Part shown: positions 19,943 to 28,751 of the stretch, in pieces
How the letters are laid out: each line of letters begins with the position of its first letter
Position numbering within the stretch: position 1 is the first letter of the stretch
Source of the DNA: WQXF01 sp031552825
GTDB taxonomy: Bacteria > Bacillota > Clostridia > Christensenellales > Aristaeellaceae
Assembly: GCA_031552825.1 (NCBI GenBank)
Contig: JAVBMD010000042.1
Span: forward strand, 1-37,948
Length of the DNA: 37,948 nucleotides
Reading direction: 5' to 3'
Position numbers and translations under genes: made by a program
The notes under the pieces: model-generated
The model's input: the letters and a program-made list of their open reading frames with translations, nothing else
Told to the model about the DNA's origin: nothing
Databases searched by the model: none

Positions 19943-20734
19943 TTACGCGTGCGCCTTCTGGTTACGTAGCCGCACGCCCAGCAGGCAGATGCCCGCCAGC
20001 AGGATGCCCGCCAGCGTCAGCAGGCCGCCCACGGGGAAGCCGTCGCCGGTCTTGGGCAAAGCCGATGCCGTCTTGGCGGCGAACACCGCCTTGACGTGGA
20101 TGTTTTGATTCGCAGTCACCACGTACGTATCGTCCAAGCCCGGATCTGCCGTAATGGCCAACCCAGCCGGCGTTATGGTTTCCCAATGGTCGAACCGTGC
20201 GGTCGAATGGTCGTAATTCAGAAACAGGTACAGTTCTTGGACAATGCCCATATAAAAATCAAAGGTCGCTTTGCCCGGACCCTGGGAATCCACCTGCGCC
20301 GTGTATCCGTCCGGGGTTACCAGGCTGGTGCATCCGCTATCGACCACATCAGCATACATCAGCCCCGTGACGTTGTGGAGGTTGATGCCGGTCACGCGCG
20401 GATTGCCCTCCAACTCTATGCCATCGAGCGCGGAAAAGCCGCGGAAATCCAGCACGCCGCTAAACCGATCCTCATACAGGCAGATTTTAGCGATACGCTT
20501 AGGCGTGAATCCATTCCAATAGAACATTTTGCCACCCAATCCGTCTCCAGGCCAAAGGGACGGATCGTTGGGATCCAGCGTAATCCCCTGCTGCGCCGCA
20601 AAAACTACCGCGGCATCCCAATCGTTGACATCGTAGCCCAGCGGCGCCGCCAGCACCATCACCGGCAACAACGTACAGCAAAGCACTACCGCCAGCGTCA
20701 GCAATCCCTTTTTCGTCGCGCACTGCCTGTCCAT
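19943..20734 (-). CDS. LPXTG-anchored secreted surface protein, unknown function
   Basis: The 263-residue precursor has a positively charged start and hydrophobic signal peptide (about 9-30, cleavage likely after VLAA). A mature region of about 190 residues follows, and then a sortase signal: LPKTG, a hydrophobic helix (GGLLTLAGILLAGICLLGV) and the basic tail RLRNQKAHA. The middle part (WPGDGLGGKMFYWNGFTPK, LDFRGFSALDGIELEGNP, LYADVVDSG-type segments) resembles a short leucine-rich/surface repeat region rather than an enzyme. I do not recognise a family. The ATG at 20734 has GGGGGA seven bases upstream. A good promoter lies at 20824. No sortase gene is in the window. Confidence 0.8.
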   Translation of the reverse strand: MDRQCATKKGLLTLAVVLCCTLLPVMVLAAPLGYDVNDWDAAVVFAAQQGITLDPNDPSLWPGDGLGGKMFYWNGFTPKRIAKICLYEDRFSGVLDFRGFSALDGIELEGNPRVTGINLHNVTGLMYADVVDSGCTSLVTPDGYTAQVDSQGPGKATFDFYMGIVQELYLFLNYDHSTARFDHWETITPAGLAITADPGLDDTYVVTANQNIHVKAVFAAKTASALPKTGDGFPVGGLLTLAGILLAGICLLGVRLRNQKAHA

Positions 20735-20823
20735 CGTCGTGTCCCCCAGCTTCATTTGCTTTTGCAGCGAAAAAGGCCGCCCGAAAACCGGAAGACCTTT
20801 CCCATCCAAATACCATTTTCCCC

Positions 20824-20852
20824 ATCATAATCCAATTATGTGGGGATAACAA
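20824..20852 (-). promoter_or_regulatory. Promoter of the LPXTG protein gene
   Basis: TTGTTA (20852-20847), a 17-bp spacer and TATGAT (20829-20824) on the minus strand, about 90 bases before the start codon. Confidence 0.6.
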
Positions 20853-20902
20853 GGAAGAATTTGTTACATTTTGTTGGCGAATGCATAAACATAAAGGTTT
20901 TT

Positions 20903-21061
20903 GGGCGTGTTTCAAAAGGGGAGGAAGCGCAAGTTCCAAGGATTCTTCGCCAGATCAAGGAGTCGGAACGCGGCGTACTGGCGGTACGCCAAGCGGAGAA
21001 CGACGCCGATATGGCGGAAAAGCCGCCGGAAATTGCGCTTCCGGAGTTTTGAAACACGCCC
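20903..21061. mobile_element. 159-bp MITE-like element with 15-bp perfect TIRs
   Basis: GGGCGTGTTTCAAAA at 20903-20917 is exactly inverted at 21047-21061. Imperfect pairing continues inward (GGAAGCGCAAGTTCC against GGAAATTGCGCTTCC), giving about 35 bp of terminal inverted repeat. It is too short to code for a transposase. No clear target-site duplication is visible, with TTTTT on the left and TAATTAATT on the right. The short open frames inside it are not credible genes. Confidence 0.75.
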
Positions 21062-21082
21062 TAATTAATTCTTCCAAAAGGA

Positions 21083-21113
21083 TTGACTTGGAGTTCGGTC
21101 TAGGTGTTATAGT
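21083..21113 (+). promoter_or_regulatory. MerR-type promoter with 19-bp spacer
   Basis: TTGACT (21083-21088) and TATAGT (21108-21113) are separated by 19 bp. The spacer carries the dyad-like CTTGGAGTTCGGTCTAGG (21087-21104). A 19-bp spacer with such a dyad between -35 and -10 is the hallmark of promoters activated by MerR-family regulators. It lies 38 bases upstream of the MFS gene at 21151. Confidence 0.65.
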
Positions 21114-21150
21114 GGACGAAGACGATCAAGATACAAGCGAGGCGAATGAT

Positions 21151-22341
21151 ATGGCGGCTAGCGGCCTTACGCTCCTGGTGTTCACCTTGATGAACTTTGT
21201 CTTTTCGATGATGGCCTCCGTGTTCAACGGCATTCTGGATATGGTCGCCGTTTCGCTGGGCGTTTCGGTGGCGAACGCGGGTCTGCTCAACACCATGTAC
21301 GCATACGGCGGGGCGTTCGGGGTGCCGATCACATTGATCCTGTTCCGAAAGGTCGGGCGCCCCAAGCTGCTCAAGATCATGCTGCTGATAACGATTTTGA
21401 CGACGGTGGCGCTTGTTCTGGCGCAAAACTTTCCGCAAATGCTGATCGTTCGGCTCATCATGGGTCTATCGGCCAACAGCTTCAGCGTGCTGGCCACCGC
21501 GACGGTCGCCTCGCTTTCCGCGAAGGAAAAGCTGGGGCGCTCGATGGCGATCCTCATCGCGGGCAACGCGTCTGCGCTGGTCATCGGCCTCCCGCTGACG
21601 CGCGCCCTGTTCTCCCTCCTCGATTGGCAGGGCATTTTCTGGATACTCGCGGGCATGATGGCGCTGGCGCTGCTCTATTTCATCCTGCGCCTGCCAAACG
21701 GCGACCAAGCCTTCCCCAATGCGCACATCCGCCGCGAACTGGCGTTTTTCAAGGACGGACAGGTTGTATCGATCATCGCGTACGCGCTGCTCATGTTCGT
21801 GGGAGTCGGCGCGCTCCAAACCTACATCACGCCCTACCTGCTGTTCGTTTTTCCCGCCGTTGAAGCGGTGATGACGTTCGTTTTGGTCGGTTTGGGCATC
21901 GCCAGCTTCGCCGGGAACCTGCTCGGAGGGCATCTGTCGGATCGCATCGGTTACGCCCGCTCGATGCTGCTGGGCGGGCTGCTCCAGACGGCGTCGATTG
22001 CGCTGCTCCTGCTCTTCCGGGCGGCCGGATGGTTCACCGTCGCGCTTTCGATCCTGTGGCTCATGAGCGTATGGTTCACGGGGTTGCAGCTCGGCGCTGG
22101 CGTCGCGCGCGTCACGCGCAACCAATCCAGCTTCATGCTCAGCGTCAACAATTCCGCCATTCAGCTGGGCTCCGCCATCGGTTCGAGCATCGCCTCGGTC
22201 GTGATTTCCCTCCGGGGGATATCCGGCATTCCCTTCATCACGCTGGCGGCCTGTCTGATGATTATCACAATACAACTGATTACAACGCGGAAGGATAAGG
22301 GCTTTTCCGAAGCCCGCTGGGAATCCGATCAATCGATATAA
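21151..22341 (+). CDS. MFS transporter, AraJ/drug-efflux type
   Basis: The 396-residue, 12-helix MFS permease resembles AraJ/chloramphenicol-type efflux proteins. Visible signatures are RLIMGLSANSFSVLATATVASLS (TM4/5 region) and GGHLSDRIGYARSMLLGG, the motif-A-like loop between the two halves. The substrate is unknown. I chose ATG 21151 with GAGG eight bases upstream; the frame stays open to 20881, but that extension runs through the MITE and the promoter. The MerR-type promoter suggests induction by a toxic ligand, as for multidrug exporters. Its 3' end overlaps the convergent nitroreductase gene by 13 bp. Confidence 0.88.
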   Translation: MAASGLTLLVFTLMNFVFSMMASVFNGILDMVAVSLGVSVANAGLLNTMYAYGGAFGVPITLILFRKVGRPKLLKIMLLITILTTVALVLAQNFPQMLIVRLIMGLSANSFSVLATATVASLSAKEKLGRSMAILIAGNASALVIGLPLTRALFSLLDWQGIFWILAGMMALALLYFILRLPNGDQAFPNAHIRRELAFFKDGQVVSIIAYALLMFVGVGALQTYITPYLLFVFPAVEAVMTFVLVGLGIASFAGNLLGGHLSDRIGYARSMLLGGLLQTASIALLLLFRAAGWFTVALSILWLMSVWFTGLQLGAGVARVTRNQSSFMLSVNNSAIQLGSAIGSSIASVVISLRGISGIPFITLAACLMIITIQLITTRKDKGFSEARWESDQSI

Positions 22342-22904
22342 CTGATTTTCCCCTGATCCGGCGCGTGCGGCGCGAATTCCTTGGCGGCGTAACCGAGCAG
22401 CACCGCCGCGCCGAACTCGAAGCCCGCAGGGAAGCCGAGCCGCCGCTTGAACTCCGCCGCCCGCTCCCCCGCGAAGGCCAACCCAGCCATACCGCAGATC
22501 AAATTGTCGATGCCCAGCGAGGTGGCGGCCAGCGCGATGGTTTGGCACAGGATGCCGCAATCGAGCACCGCGCCGTTGAGCGTGGTGGCGGGGTCGATGG
22601 GCGTCATGATAAGGCAGGGGGCGTGGTAGAACAGCGTGCCGCCGCGCGCCATGATGCGGTCGTGCATGGTTTTGTCCTCCATCGCGGCGAGGATGCGCAT
22701 GCCCTCGGCCTCCATGTCGGCGATCAATTCTTTGTTTTTAACGACGATGACGCGCCACGCCTGCCGGTTCATGCCGCTGGGCGCGGCGATGGCGGCCTCG
22801 GCGACGCGCGCCAGATCGGCGTCGGCGGGCATTTGGCCGGTGAAGGCGCGGCAGGAGGAGCGGCGCGCGATGGTGTGCAGGGTTTCGTTTTGGGTTGTGT
22901 TCAT
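22329..22904 (-). CDS. Nitroreductase-family flavoprotein
   Basis: The 191-residue FMN-dependent oxidoreductase has RRSSCRAF near the N-terminus (FMN-phosphate contact), APSGMNRQAWRVIVV, and the dimer-interface region LDCGILCQTIALAATSLGID. The C-terminal GYAAKEFAPHAPDQGKI is typical of the short clostridial members. It reduces nitro or quinone substrates with NAD(P)H; the physiological substrate is unknown. The convergent 13-bp overlap with the MFS gene leaves no room for a terminator on either side. Confidence 0.88.
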   Translation of the reverse strand: MNTTQNETLHTIARRSSCRAFTGQMPADADLARVAEAAIAAPSGMNRQAWRVIVVKNKELIADMEAEGMRILAAMEDKTMHDRIMARGGTLFYHAPCLIMTPIDPATTLNGAVLDCGILCQTIALAATSLGIDNLICGMAGLAFAGERAAEFKRRLGFPAGFEFGAAVLLGYAAKEFAPHAPDQGKISYID

Positions 22905-22943
22905 GGTTCGGATCCCCTTTCAGCGACAATTTGATGATTTTTA

Positions 22944-22972
22944 TTGACATCGTAAATAATTTTACATACAAT
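22944..22972 (+). promoter_or_regulatory. Promoter of RelB-YafQ operon
   Basis: A perfect TTGACA (22944-22949), 17 bp, and TACAAT (22967-22972). The antitoxin ATG lies 31 bases downstream. Confidence 0.8.
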
Positions 22973-23003
22973 AGGAATAGTAATGGAAGTGGGAGTTGAT
23001 GAT

Positions 23004-23276
23004 ATGGCACAGACAAATATTAACATACGCATGGATGAGCGCCTAAAGCAGGATTTTGACATGCTGTGCAACGAGTTAGGCCTGAACATGACGACCGCGT
23101 TCAATATTTTTGCGCGCACGGTGGTCAGGCAACACGGCATACCGTTTCCTGTCGCGCTGGATACGCCGAATGCGGAAACGCTGGCGGCGATTGAGGATGT
23201 GAACAAAAGACGAAACCTGAGAGGTCCTTTTGGAAGCGTGCGGGAATTGATGGGTGACTTGAATGCTGACGATTAG
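23004..23276 (+). CDS. RelB/DinJ-family antitoxin
   Basis: The 90-residue protein has an N-terminal ribbon-helix-helix (TNINIRMDERLKQDFDMLCN, then LNMTTAFNIFARTVVRQHG), which is the DinJ signature. The C-terminal tail, rich in charged residues, should wrap the toxin. ATG 23004 has GGGAG eight bases upstream. The ORF overlaps the toxin start by 14 bp. The antitoxin-toxin complex is expected to repress the promoter at 22944. Confidence 0.9.
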   Translation: MAQTNINIRMDERLKQDFDMLCNELGLNMTTAFNIFARTVVRQHGIPFPVALDTPNAETLAAIEDVNKRRNLRGPFGSVRELMGDLNADD

Positions 23277-23535
23277 CTACGCTTCCAGATTCAAGAAGGA
23301 CTTTAGGGCAGTCAAAAAGCGTGGTTTCGATATTGCGCTGCTCGAAGAAGTGCTTGAACTGCTGTGCGCCGAACAACCTTTGCCGCAAAAAAACCGCGAT
23401 CACGCTCTATCGGGAAATTTTTCCGGCCATAGAGAATGCCACATTGCGCCGGATTGGTTATTGATCTATAAAATCGAAAACGAGACATTGCTGCTTACTT
23501 TGACCAGAACAGGGACGCATAGCGACCTGTTCTAG
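23263..23535 (+). CDS. YafQ-type RelE-superfamily mRNA interferase toxin
   Basis: The 90-residue toxin opens LTISYASRFKKDFRAVKKRG. The catalytic His pattern of YafQ is present (HALSGNFSGHRECHIAPDW), with the final GTHSDLF carrying the last conserved His. The family cleaves mRNA on translating ribosomes. It is translationally coupled to the RelB gene by a 14-bp overlap. Confidence 0.9.
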   Translation: MLTISYASRFKKDFRAVKKRGFDIALLEEVLELLCAEQPLPQKNRDHALSGNFSGHRECHIAPDWLLIYKIENETLLLTLTRTGTHSDLF

Positions 23536-23618
23536 TTTTTGTTTGCATGCGCCATGCCCGCGCAAAGCATGCGGCGGTTTTCCTTAGTATAGCACATCCG
23601 AAAGAATACATCTCAGAC

Positions 23619-23649
23619 AAAAAGCCGGAACGCTCGCGCGTCCCGGCTT
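23619..23649 (-). terminator. Terminator downstream of pckA
   Basis: AGCCGGGACG pairs with CGTTCCGGCT on the minus strand and is followed by TTTTTG. The plus-strand reading ends CTTTGG, weaker, but could also stop the toxin operon. It is a probable shared terminator between convergent units. Confidence 0.7.
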
Positions 23650-23679
23650 TGGCTCCATATCCGCTAGCCTCCCGGGGCT

Positions 23680-23737
23680 CCGAAGGTTTCCAAAGGGCGA
23701 TCGGAAAGCCCTTTGGTCGCCTCGCAAGGCGAAACCC
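23680..23737 (+). repeat. R1 family repeat unit
   Basis: It starts CTCCGAAGGTTTCCAAAGGG, then GCGATCGGAAAGCCCTTTGG. It is the clearest single copy of the R1 consensus. It directly abuts the pckA stop codon. Confidence 0.75.
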
Positions 23738-25321
<1,584 letters not shown>

Positions 25322-25640
25322 GTGTTTCCCCTCCAAAACGTTGTACTACAGATGATAGACCGAATAAATCGAATCTACGCCATATTTTTAACATTCGCGA
25401 AAAAGTCTTTTTTTCCTGCCGGAAATCGGATGTATGTGAAACTTTTGTCATGGAAGTGGGGTTCAGTGCCCCGCCGACGGCGGGGAGGGCGGCGGCGGGG
25501 TGGGCGACGACGGGGAGGGCGACGACGGGGAGGGCGACGGTCTCCACGGTGGCGGCGCGGCAGGGTTCCGTATCCAACGTCGGAGAAACCACCGGAGAGA
25601 CCGACGGAGAGACCGCCGGAGAGACCGCCGCTGCGGCGAC

Positions 25641-25797
25641 GGGAATCCCTCCACCGCCTGAGGGCGGTCCCCCTCCCTTTAACAAGGGAGGCTTTTGGAG
25701 GCTGGTATATGTTTCTAGTTCTATAAAAGATTCTTGGTTCTAGCCCATAGCCTCCCTTGTTAAAGGGAGGGGGACCGCCGCAGCGGTGGGGGGGTTC
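25641..25797. repeat. R2 family palindromic element
   Basis: The left arm ends at 25692 (CCCCCTCCCTTTAACAAGGG then AGGC) and the right arm starts at 25750 with GCCTCCCTTGTTAAAGGGAG. The centre carries GGCTGGTATATGTTTCTAG and ATTCTTGGTTCTAGCC. The centre, and not just the arms, is shared with 13933-14093 and, inverted, with 32877-33034. Low-complexity GGCGACGACGGGGAGG repeats (25480-25545) precede it. Together they fill the gap between pckA and rsmA. Confidence 0.82.
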
Positions 25798-25846
25798 CGT
25801 CCCCGGGCGGATTCCGTCCCCGGGGTGGATTCCGTCCCCAGGGTGG
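25795..25846. repeat. 17/18-bp tandem repeat at the rsmA stop
   Basis: TTCCGTCCCC recurs at 25795, 25812 and 25830 within near-identical 17-18-bp units ending GGGTGGA. It stops one base before the rsmA TGA at 25848-25850. Similar GATTCCGTCCCC units surround the R2 copy near 14130-14200. Confidence 0.65.
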
Positions 25847-25847
25847 A

Positions 25848-26693
25848 TCAGTCCCCCGCCACCGCGTCGGCGATCCGCGCGAACGCCTCCAGCCCCAACG
25901 CCTCCCCGCGCGCGTTGGCGGGCAGCCCGGCGCGCTCCATCACGGCCTGCGCGCGCGCCTTGTCCAGCGAAAAGGCGGCCTGCAGGTTGTTGACCATGGT
26001 TTTTCTGCGCATGGCGAAGGCCGCGCGGATCACGCGCAGCAGCACCGCCTCGTTGGCGCAGGCCACCGGCGGCTCGGCGCGCATGTCCAGCCGCATGAAG
26101 GCCGAATCCACCTTCGGCGGCGGCGTGAAGCAGCGCGCGGGCACCGCCAGCGCCATGCTCGGCTCGGCAAAGTAGCGGCAGTACGCCGCCAGCGGGCCGT
26201 AGCCCGCCTCGCCGGGCAGCGCCAGCAGCTTCTCCCCCACCTCGCGCTGCACCATCACGGCGAGGGTATCCAGCGGCAGGCGAGCGAGCAGCAGGTGCGT
26301 GAGCAGCTCGGTGGTCAAGTAATACGGCAAATTGGCCACCAGCTTGAAGCGCCCGCCGAAGCGCTCCGCCGCCAGCGCCGCCACATCGGTGCGCAAAATG
26401 TCGCCCTGCACCACGGCGGCGTTGGGGTAATCTGCCAGCGTCTCGGCCAGCACCGGCAGCAGCGCGCCGTCGATCTCCACCGCCACCACGCGGCGCACCC
26501 GCGCGGCCAAGCAGCGCGTCAGCGTGCCGCTGCCGGGGCCGATCTCCAGCACGTCGTCGGCCTCGGCGACGCCCGCCGCCTCCACGAGGCGGTCGAGCAG
26601 CGCTTCATCGAAGATGAAGTTCTGGCCGAGGCTGTGCTTGAGCCTTACGTTGTGCTTGCTCAGGGCTTCGCGGGGGGCGGCTGGGTGCGGCAT
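25848..26693 (-). CDS. rsmA: 16S rRNA dimethyladenosine transferase RsmA/KsgA
   Basis: The 281-residue enzyme dimethylates A1518 and A1519 of 16S rRNA using SAM. It has the N-terminal LKHSLGQNFIFD, SAM motif I VLEIGPGSGTLT, acidic motif II VAVEID, motif III VQGDILRTD, and the catalytic ANLPYYLTT (motif IV). The C-terminal domain has PPPKVDSAFMRL. ATG 26693 is preceded by AGAGGGA. It is separated from tatD by a RhuM remnant; the rnmV gene usually found between tatD and rsmA is absent. Confidence 0.95.
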   Translation of the reverse strand: MPHPAAPREALSKHNVRLKHSLGQNFIFDEALLDRLVEAAGVAEADDVLEIGPGSGTLTRCLAARVRRVVAVEIDGALLPVLAETLADYPNAAVVQGDILRTDVAALAAERFGGRFKLVANLPYYLTTELLTHLLLARLPLDTLAVMVQREVGEKLLALPGEAGYGPLAAYCRYFAEPSMALAVPARCFTPPPKVDSAFMRLDMRAEPPVACANEAVLLRVIRAAFAMRRKTMVNNLQAAFSLDKARAQAVMERAGLPANARGEALGLEAFARIADAVAGD

Positions 26694-26725
26694 GGGATGA
26701 TCCCTCTTTCTTTTGACAAGGGAGG

Positions 26726-26948
26726 CTAATGGCCTGCGTTGCCCTGTTGCGATTCATGGTTGTTAGCGGCGTCTTCCTCAAGCATGGCAAAGCGGTCAAA
26801 GTCGGACGGCGATGATCGCGTCTAAGTTGTAGTGTTTAACCGTGCGCTGAACGCTGCGCGTTCCCTCCTGACGAACTACCGAGAAATCCTCGGTAGTTCC
26901 CGCTTCGGCAAGCTCTCCATCTAAAAAGATATTTTTCAGATGCTGACC
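26726..26948 (-). pseudogene. RhuM-family protein remnant
   Basis: Directly after the tatD stop, and in its frame, the minus strand reads QHLKNIFLDGELAEA, then VVRQEGTRSVQRTVKHYNLD and AIIAV, ending at a TGA at 26796. This matches the conserved mid-N-terminal part of RhuM-like virulence/DNA-associated proteins. After a one-base shift the sequence continues SDFDRFAMLEEDAANNHESQ to a stop at 26726, which looks like the family's C-terminus. The DNA between was deleted. No start codon, N-terminus or central region remains, so it is a dead gene. It indicates an accessory gene once sat between tatD and rsmA. Confidence 0.6.
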
Positions 26949-26951
26949 AAC

Positions 26952-27743
26952 TTACCCCCCAATCCGATAAAACCGCATCGCGTTCTCCACGGTCTGCGCC
27001 GCCAGCTCCTCCACCGACATGCCGCGCAGCGCCGCCACGAAGGCCGCCACATGCGCCACGTTGCGCGGATCGTTGCGGCGGCCGCGCACAGGCTCGGGGG
27101 CGAGGTAGGGGCTGTCGGTCTCGATGAGCAGGCGGTCGAGGGGCACCTTGGCCGCCACCTCCTGCAGGTTGTTGGATTTTTTGAAGGTGACCGGCCCGGC
27201 CAGCGACACCATCGCGCCCATGTCCATATACTGCACGGCGCTCTCCCAGCTGCCCGAGTAGCAGTGTACCACAAACGGCGGCAGTTTGCCGCGCCGCGCG
27301 CGCAGGATGTCGGTCACGTCGCCGTGGGCGTCGCGGATGTGCAGGATGGCGGGCTTGTCCAGCGCCATCGCCAGCTCCAGCTGACGGATGAACACCTCGC
27401 GCTGCACGGGGCGCGGCGAGTGGTCGTAGTAATAATCCAGCCCGATCTCGCCCAGCGCGACGACATGCGGCAGTGCCATCCACTGCCGGAGCTGATCCAA
27501 ATCGGCGTCGGTGAAGTCCTTGGCGTCGTGCGGGTGTACCGCCGCCGCCGCCCACAGGCCGGGGCGATCCGCCGCCAGCGCCACCGCCGCGCGGGAGGTG
27601 GGCATGTTGGAGCCGATGCACACGCAGGCGATGCCTTGCGCCGACAGCTCGGCGATCAACGCCTCGCGATCCTCGTCGAAGCGGGGATCGTCCAAATGCG
27701 CGTGGGTGTCAAAAAGCTTATATCTTGATACGCTATTGTTCAT
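26952..27743 (-). CDS. tatD: TatD-family metal-dependent hydrolase
   Basis: The 263-residue TIM-barrel DNase/hydrolase has all metal ligands visible: DTHAHLDD (His14, His16), ALGEIGLDYYYD (Glu), ILHIRDAHGD (His), PFVVHCYSGSW (His) and LIETDSPYLAP (Asp), followed by EPVRGRRNDP, typical of the YcfH/TatD group. Members have 3'-5' exonuclease or DNA-repair activity. It is upstream of rsmA on the same strand with the RhuM remnant between them. metG, its usual neighbour in Firmicutes, is 6 kb away on the other strand. Confidence 0.95.
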   Translation of the reverse strand: MNNSVSRYKLFDTHAHLDDPRFDEDREALIAELSAQGIACVCIGSNMPTSRAAVALAADRPGLWAAAAVHPHDAKDFTDADLDQLRQWMALPHVVALGEIGLDYYYDHSPRPVQREVFIRQLELAMALDKPAILHIRDAHGDVTDILRARRGKLPPFVVHCYSGSWESAVQYMDMGAMVSLAGPVTFKKSNNLQEVAAKVPLDRLLIETDSPYLAPEPVRGRRNDPRNVAHVAAFVAALRGMSVEELAAQTVENAMRFYRIGG

Positions 27744-27782
27744 GCATGCTCCTTGTATACAAGATTCTCTTGCCGTTTTTCT

Positions 27783-28751
27783 TCATATCGTCCCGCGCTG
27801 CACGCCGCGAATGATCCGCGCGAATACCCAATTGGGCATCAGCGGCAGCAGCAACTCGAAATAGCTAACCTTGCGATCCAGATTGCGATGCTTCCAAATC
27901 GTGCGCCACGCGCCGCGCCGCCCGGTGGCGTAGGCCGAGCGCGCGGCGGCCCACTGCTCGGTATCGCGCTGCACCGCGCCCAGATCCACGCGCGGCGCGA
28001 TCTCCGCCAAGCGCTTTTCATAATCCAGCACGCGGGTGCGGATATAATCCTGCTTGCTATGCACGTCGGAAACGGCGTTGGTTTGGTTGGCGGTGTGTAC
28101 GCGATGCTGAATCAGCGCGCGCGGCACGAAGGCCACCCGCCCGTGTGCGGCGGCGTACAGCGCGAACCAGTGATCGTACACGATATGCCCGATGCACGGC
28201 AACGCGGCCTTCGCGAGGTCGGCGCGCAGCAGCGTGGCGCAGCCCGAGGCGAAATTTTTGTACAAGAACGCAGGCGCAACGCCGTCCCCCGCCTGAAACT
28301 CCACACGCTTGCGCACCTGATGCATACCGTCGGCGATCCGCGCGCCCTGCCCGTCGATGATGGCGGCGTCGCAGCAGGCCATCACCGCGCCCTCGTCCTC
28401 CAGCGCGCGCAGCATCGCCGAAAGCTTGTCGGGCAGCCACACGTCGTCCTGATCGCAGAAGGCGATGTATTCCCCCGCAGCACGTGCCACCAGCGCCGAG
28501 AAGGCCGCGTTGGAGCCGCCGTTGGCCTCGGCGCGGGTTATGCTGTACGGGAAGGCGGTGACGCATGCCGCGAGGCAGGCCTCCACCTCGGCCAGCGGCA
28601 CCGTGGGCGAGCAATCGTCAAGCGCGATCAGCTCCAGATTCGGGTAATCCTGCGCGTTAAGCGAGGCCAGCTGTTCCCGCAGCCACGGCAGGTTGGGCTC
28701 GTACACCGCCAGCAGGATCGAGATCAGCGGGCGTGCTTCAGCATTGCGCAT
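27783..28751 (-). CDS. Glycosyltransferase family 2
   Basis: The 322-residue GT-A glycosyltransferase has PLISILLAVYEPN at the start, LIALDDCSPT (nucleotide site), and the metal-binding region EYIAFCDQDDVWLPDKL with the DQDD signature of rhamnosyl/polysaccharide GT2 enzymes. HRVHTANQTNAVSD lies in the C-terminal half. It probably transfers a sugar to a lipid-linked surface polysaccharide on the cytoplasmic face. ATG 28751 has GGAGGG six bases upstream and overlaps the end of the preceding glycosyltransferase by 14 bp, so the two are co-translated. Confidence 0.9.
   Translation of the reverse strand: MRNAEARPLISILLAVYEPNLPWLREQLASLNAQDYPNLELIALDDCSPTVPLAEVEACLAACVTAFPYSITRAEANGGSNAAFSALVARAAGEYIAFCDQDDVWLPDKLSAMLRALEDEGAVMACCDAAIIDGQGARIADGMHQVRKRVEFQAGDGVAPAFLYKNFASGCATLLRADLAKAALPCIGHIVYDHWFALYAAAHGRVAFVPRALIQHRVHTANQTNAVSDVHSKQDYIRTRVLDYEKRLAEIAPRVDLGAVQRDTEQWAAARSAYATGRRGAWRTIWKHRNLDRKVSYFELLLPLMPNWVFARIIRGVQRGTI

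Noticed and set aside
20840..21052. A 70-codon ORF and the extended frame 20881-21150 in front of the MFS gene
   Set aside because: Both run through the MITE and the MerR-type promoter. The composition is non-protein-like and the conserved MFS sequence begins at 21151.
25337..25400. pckA promoter (TATCAT near the 5' end)
   Set aside because: There is no acceptable -35 at the right distance. The region is AT-rich and surely holds the promoter, but I cannot place it.
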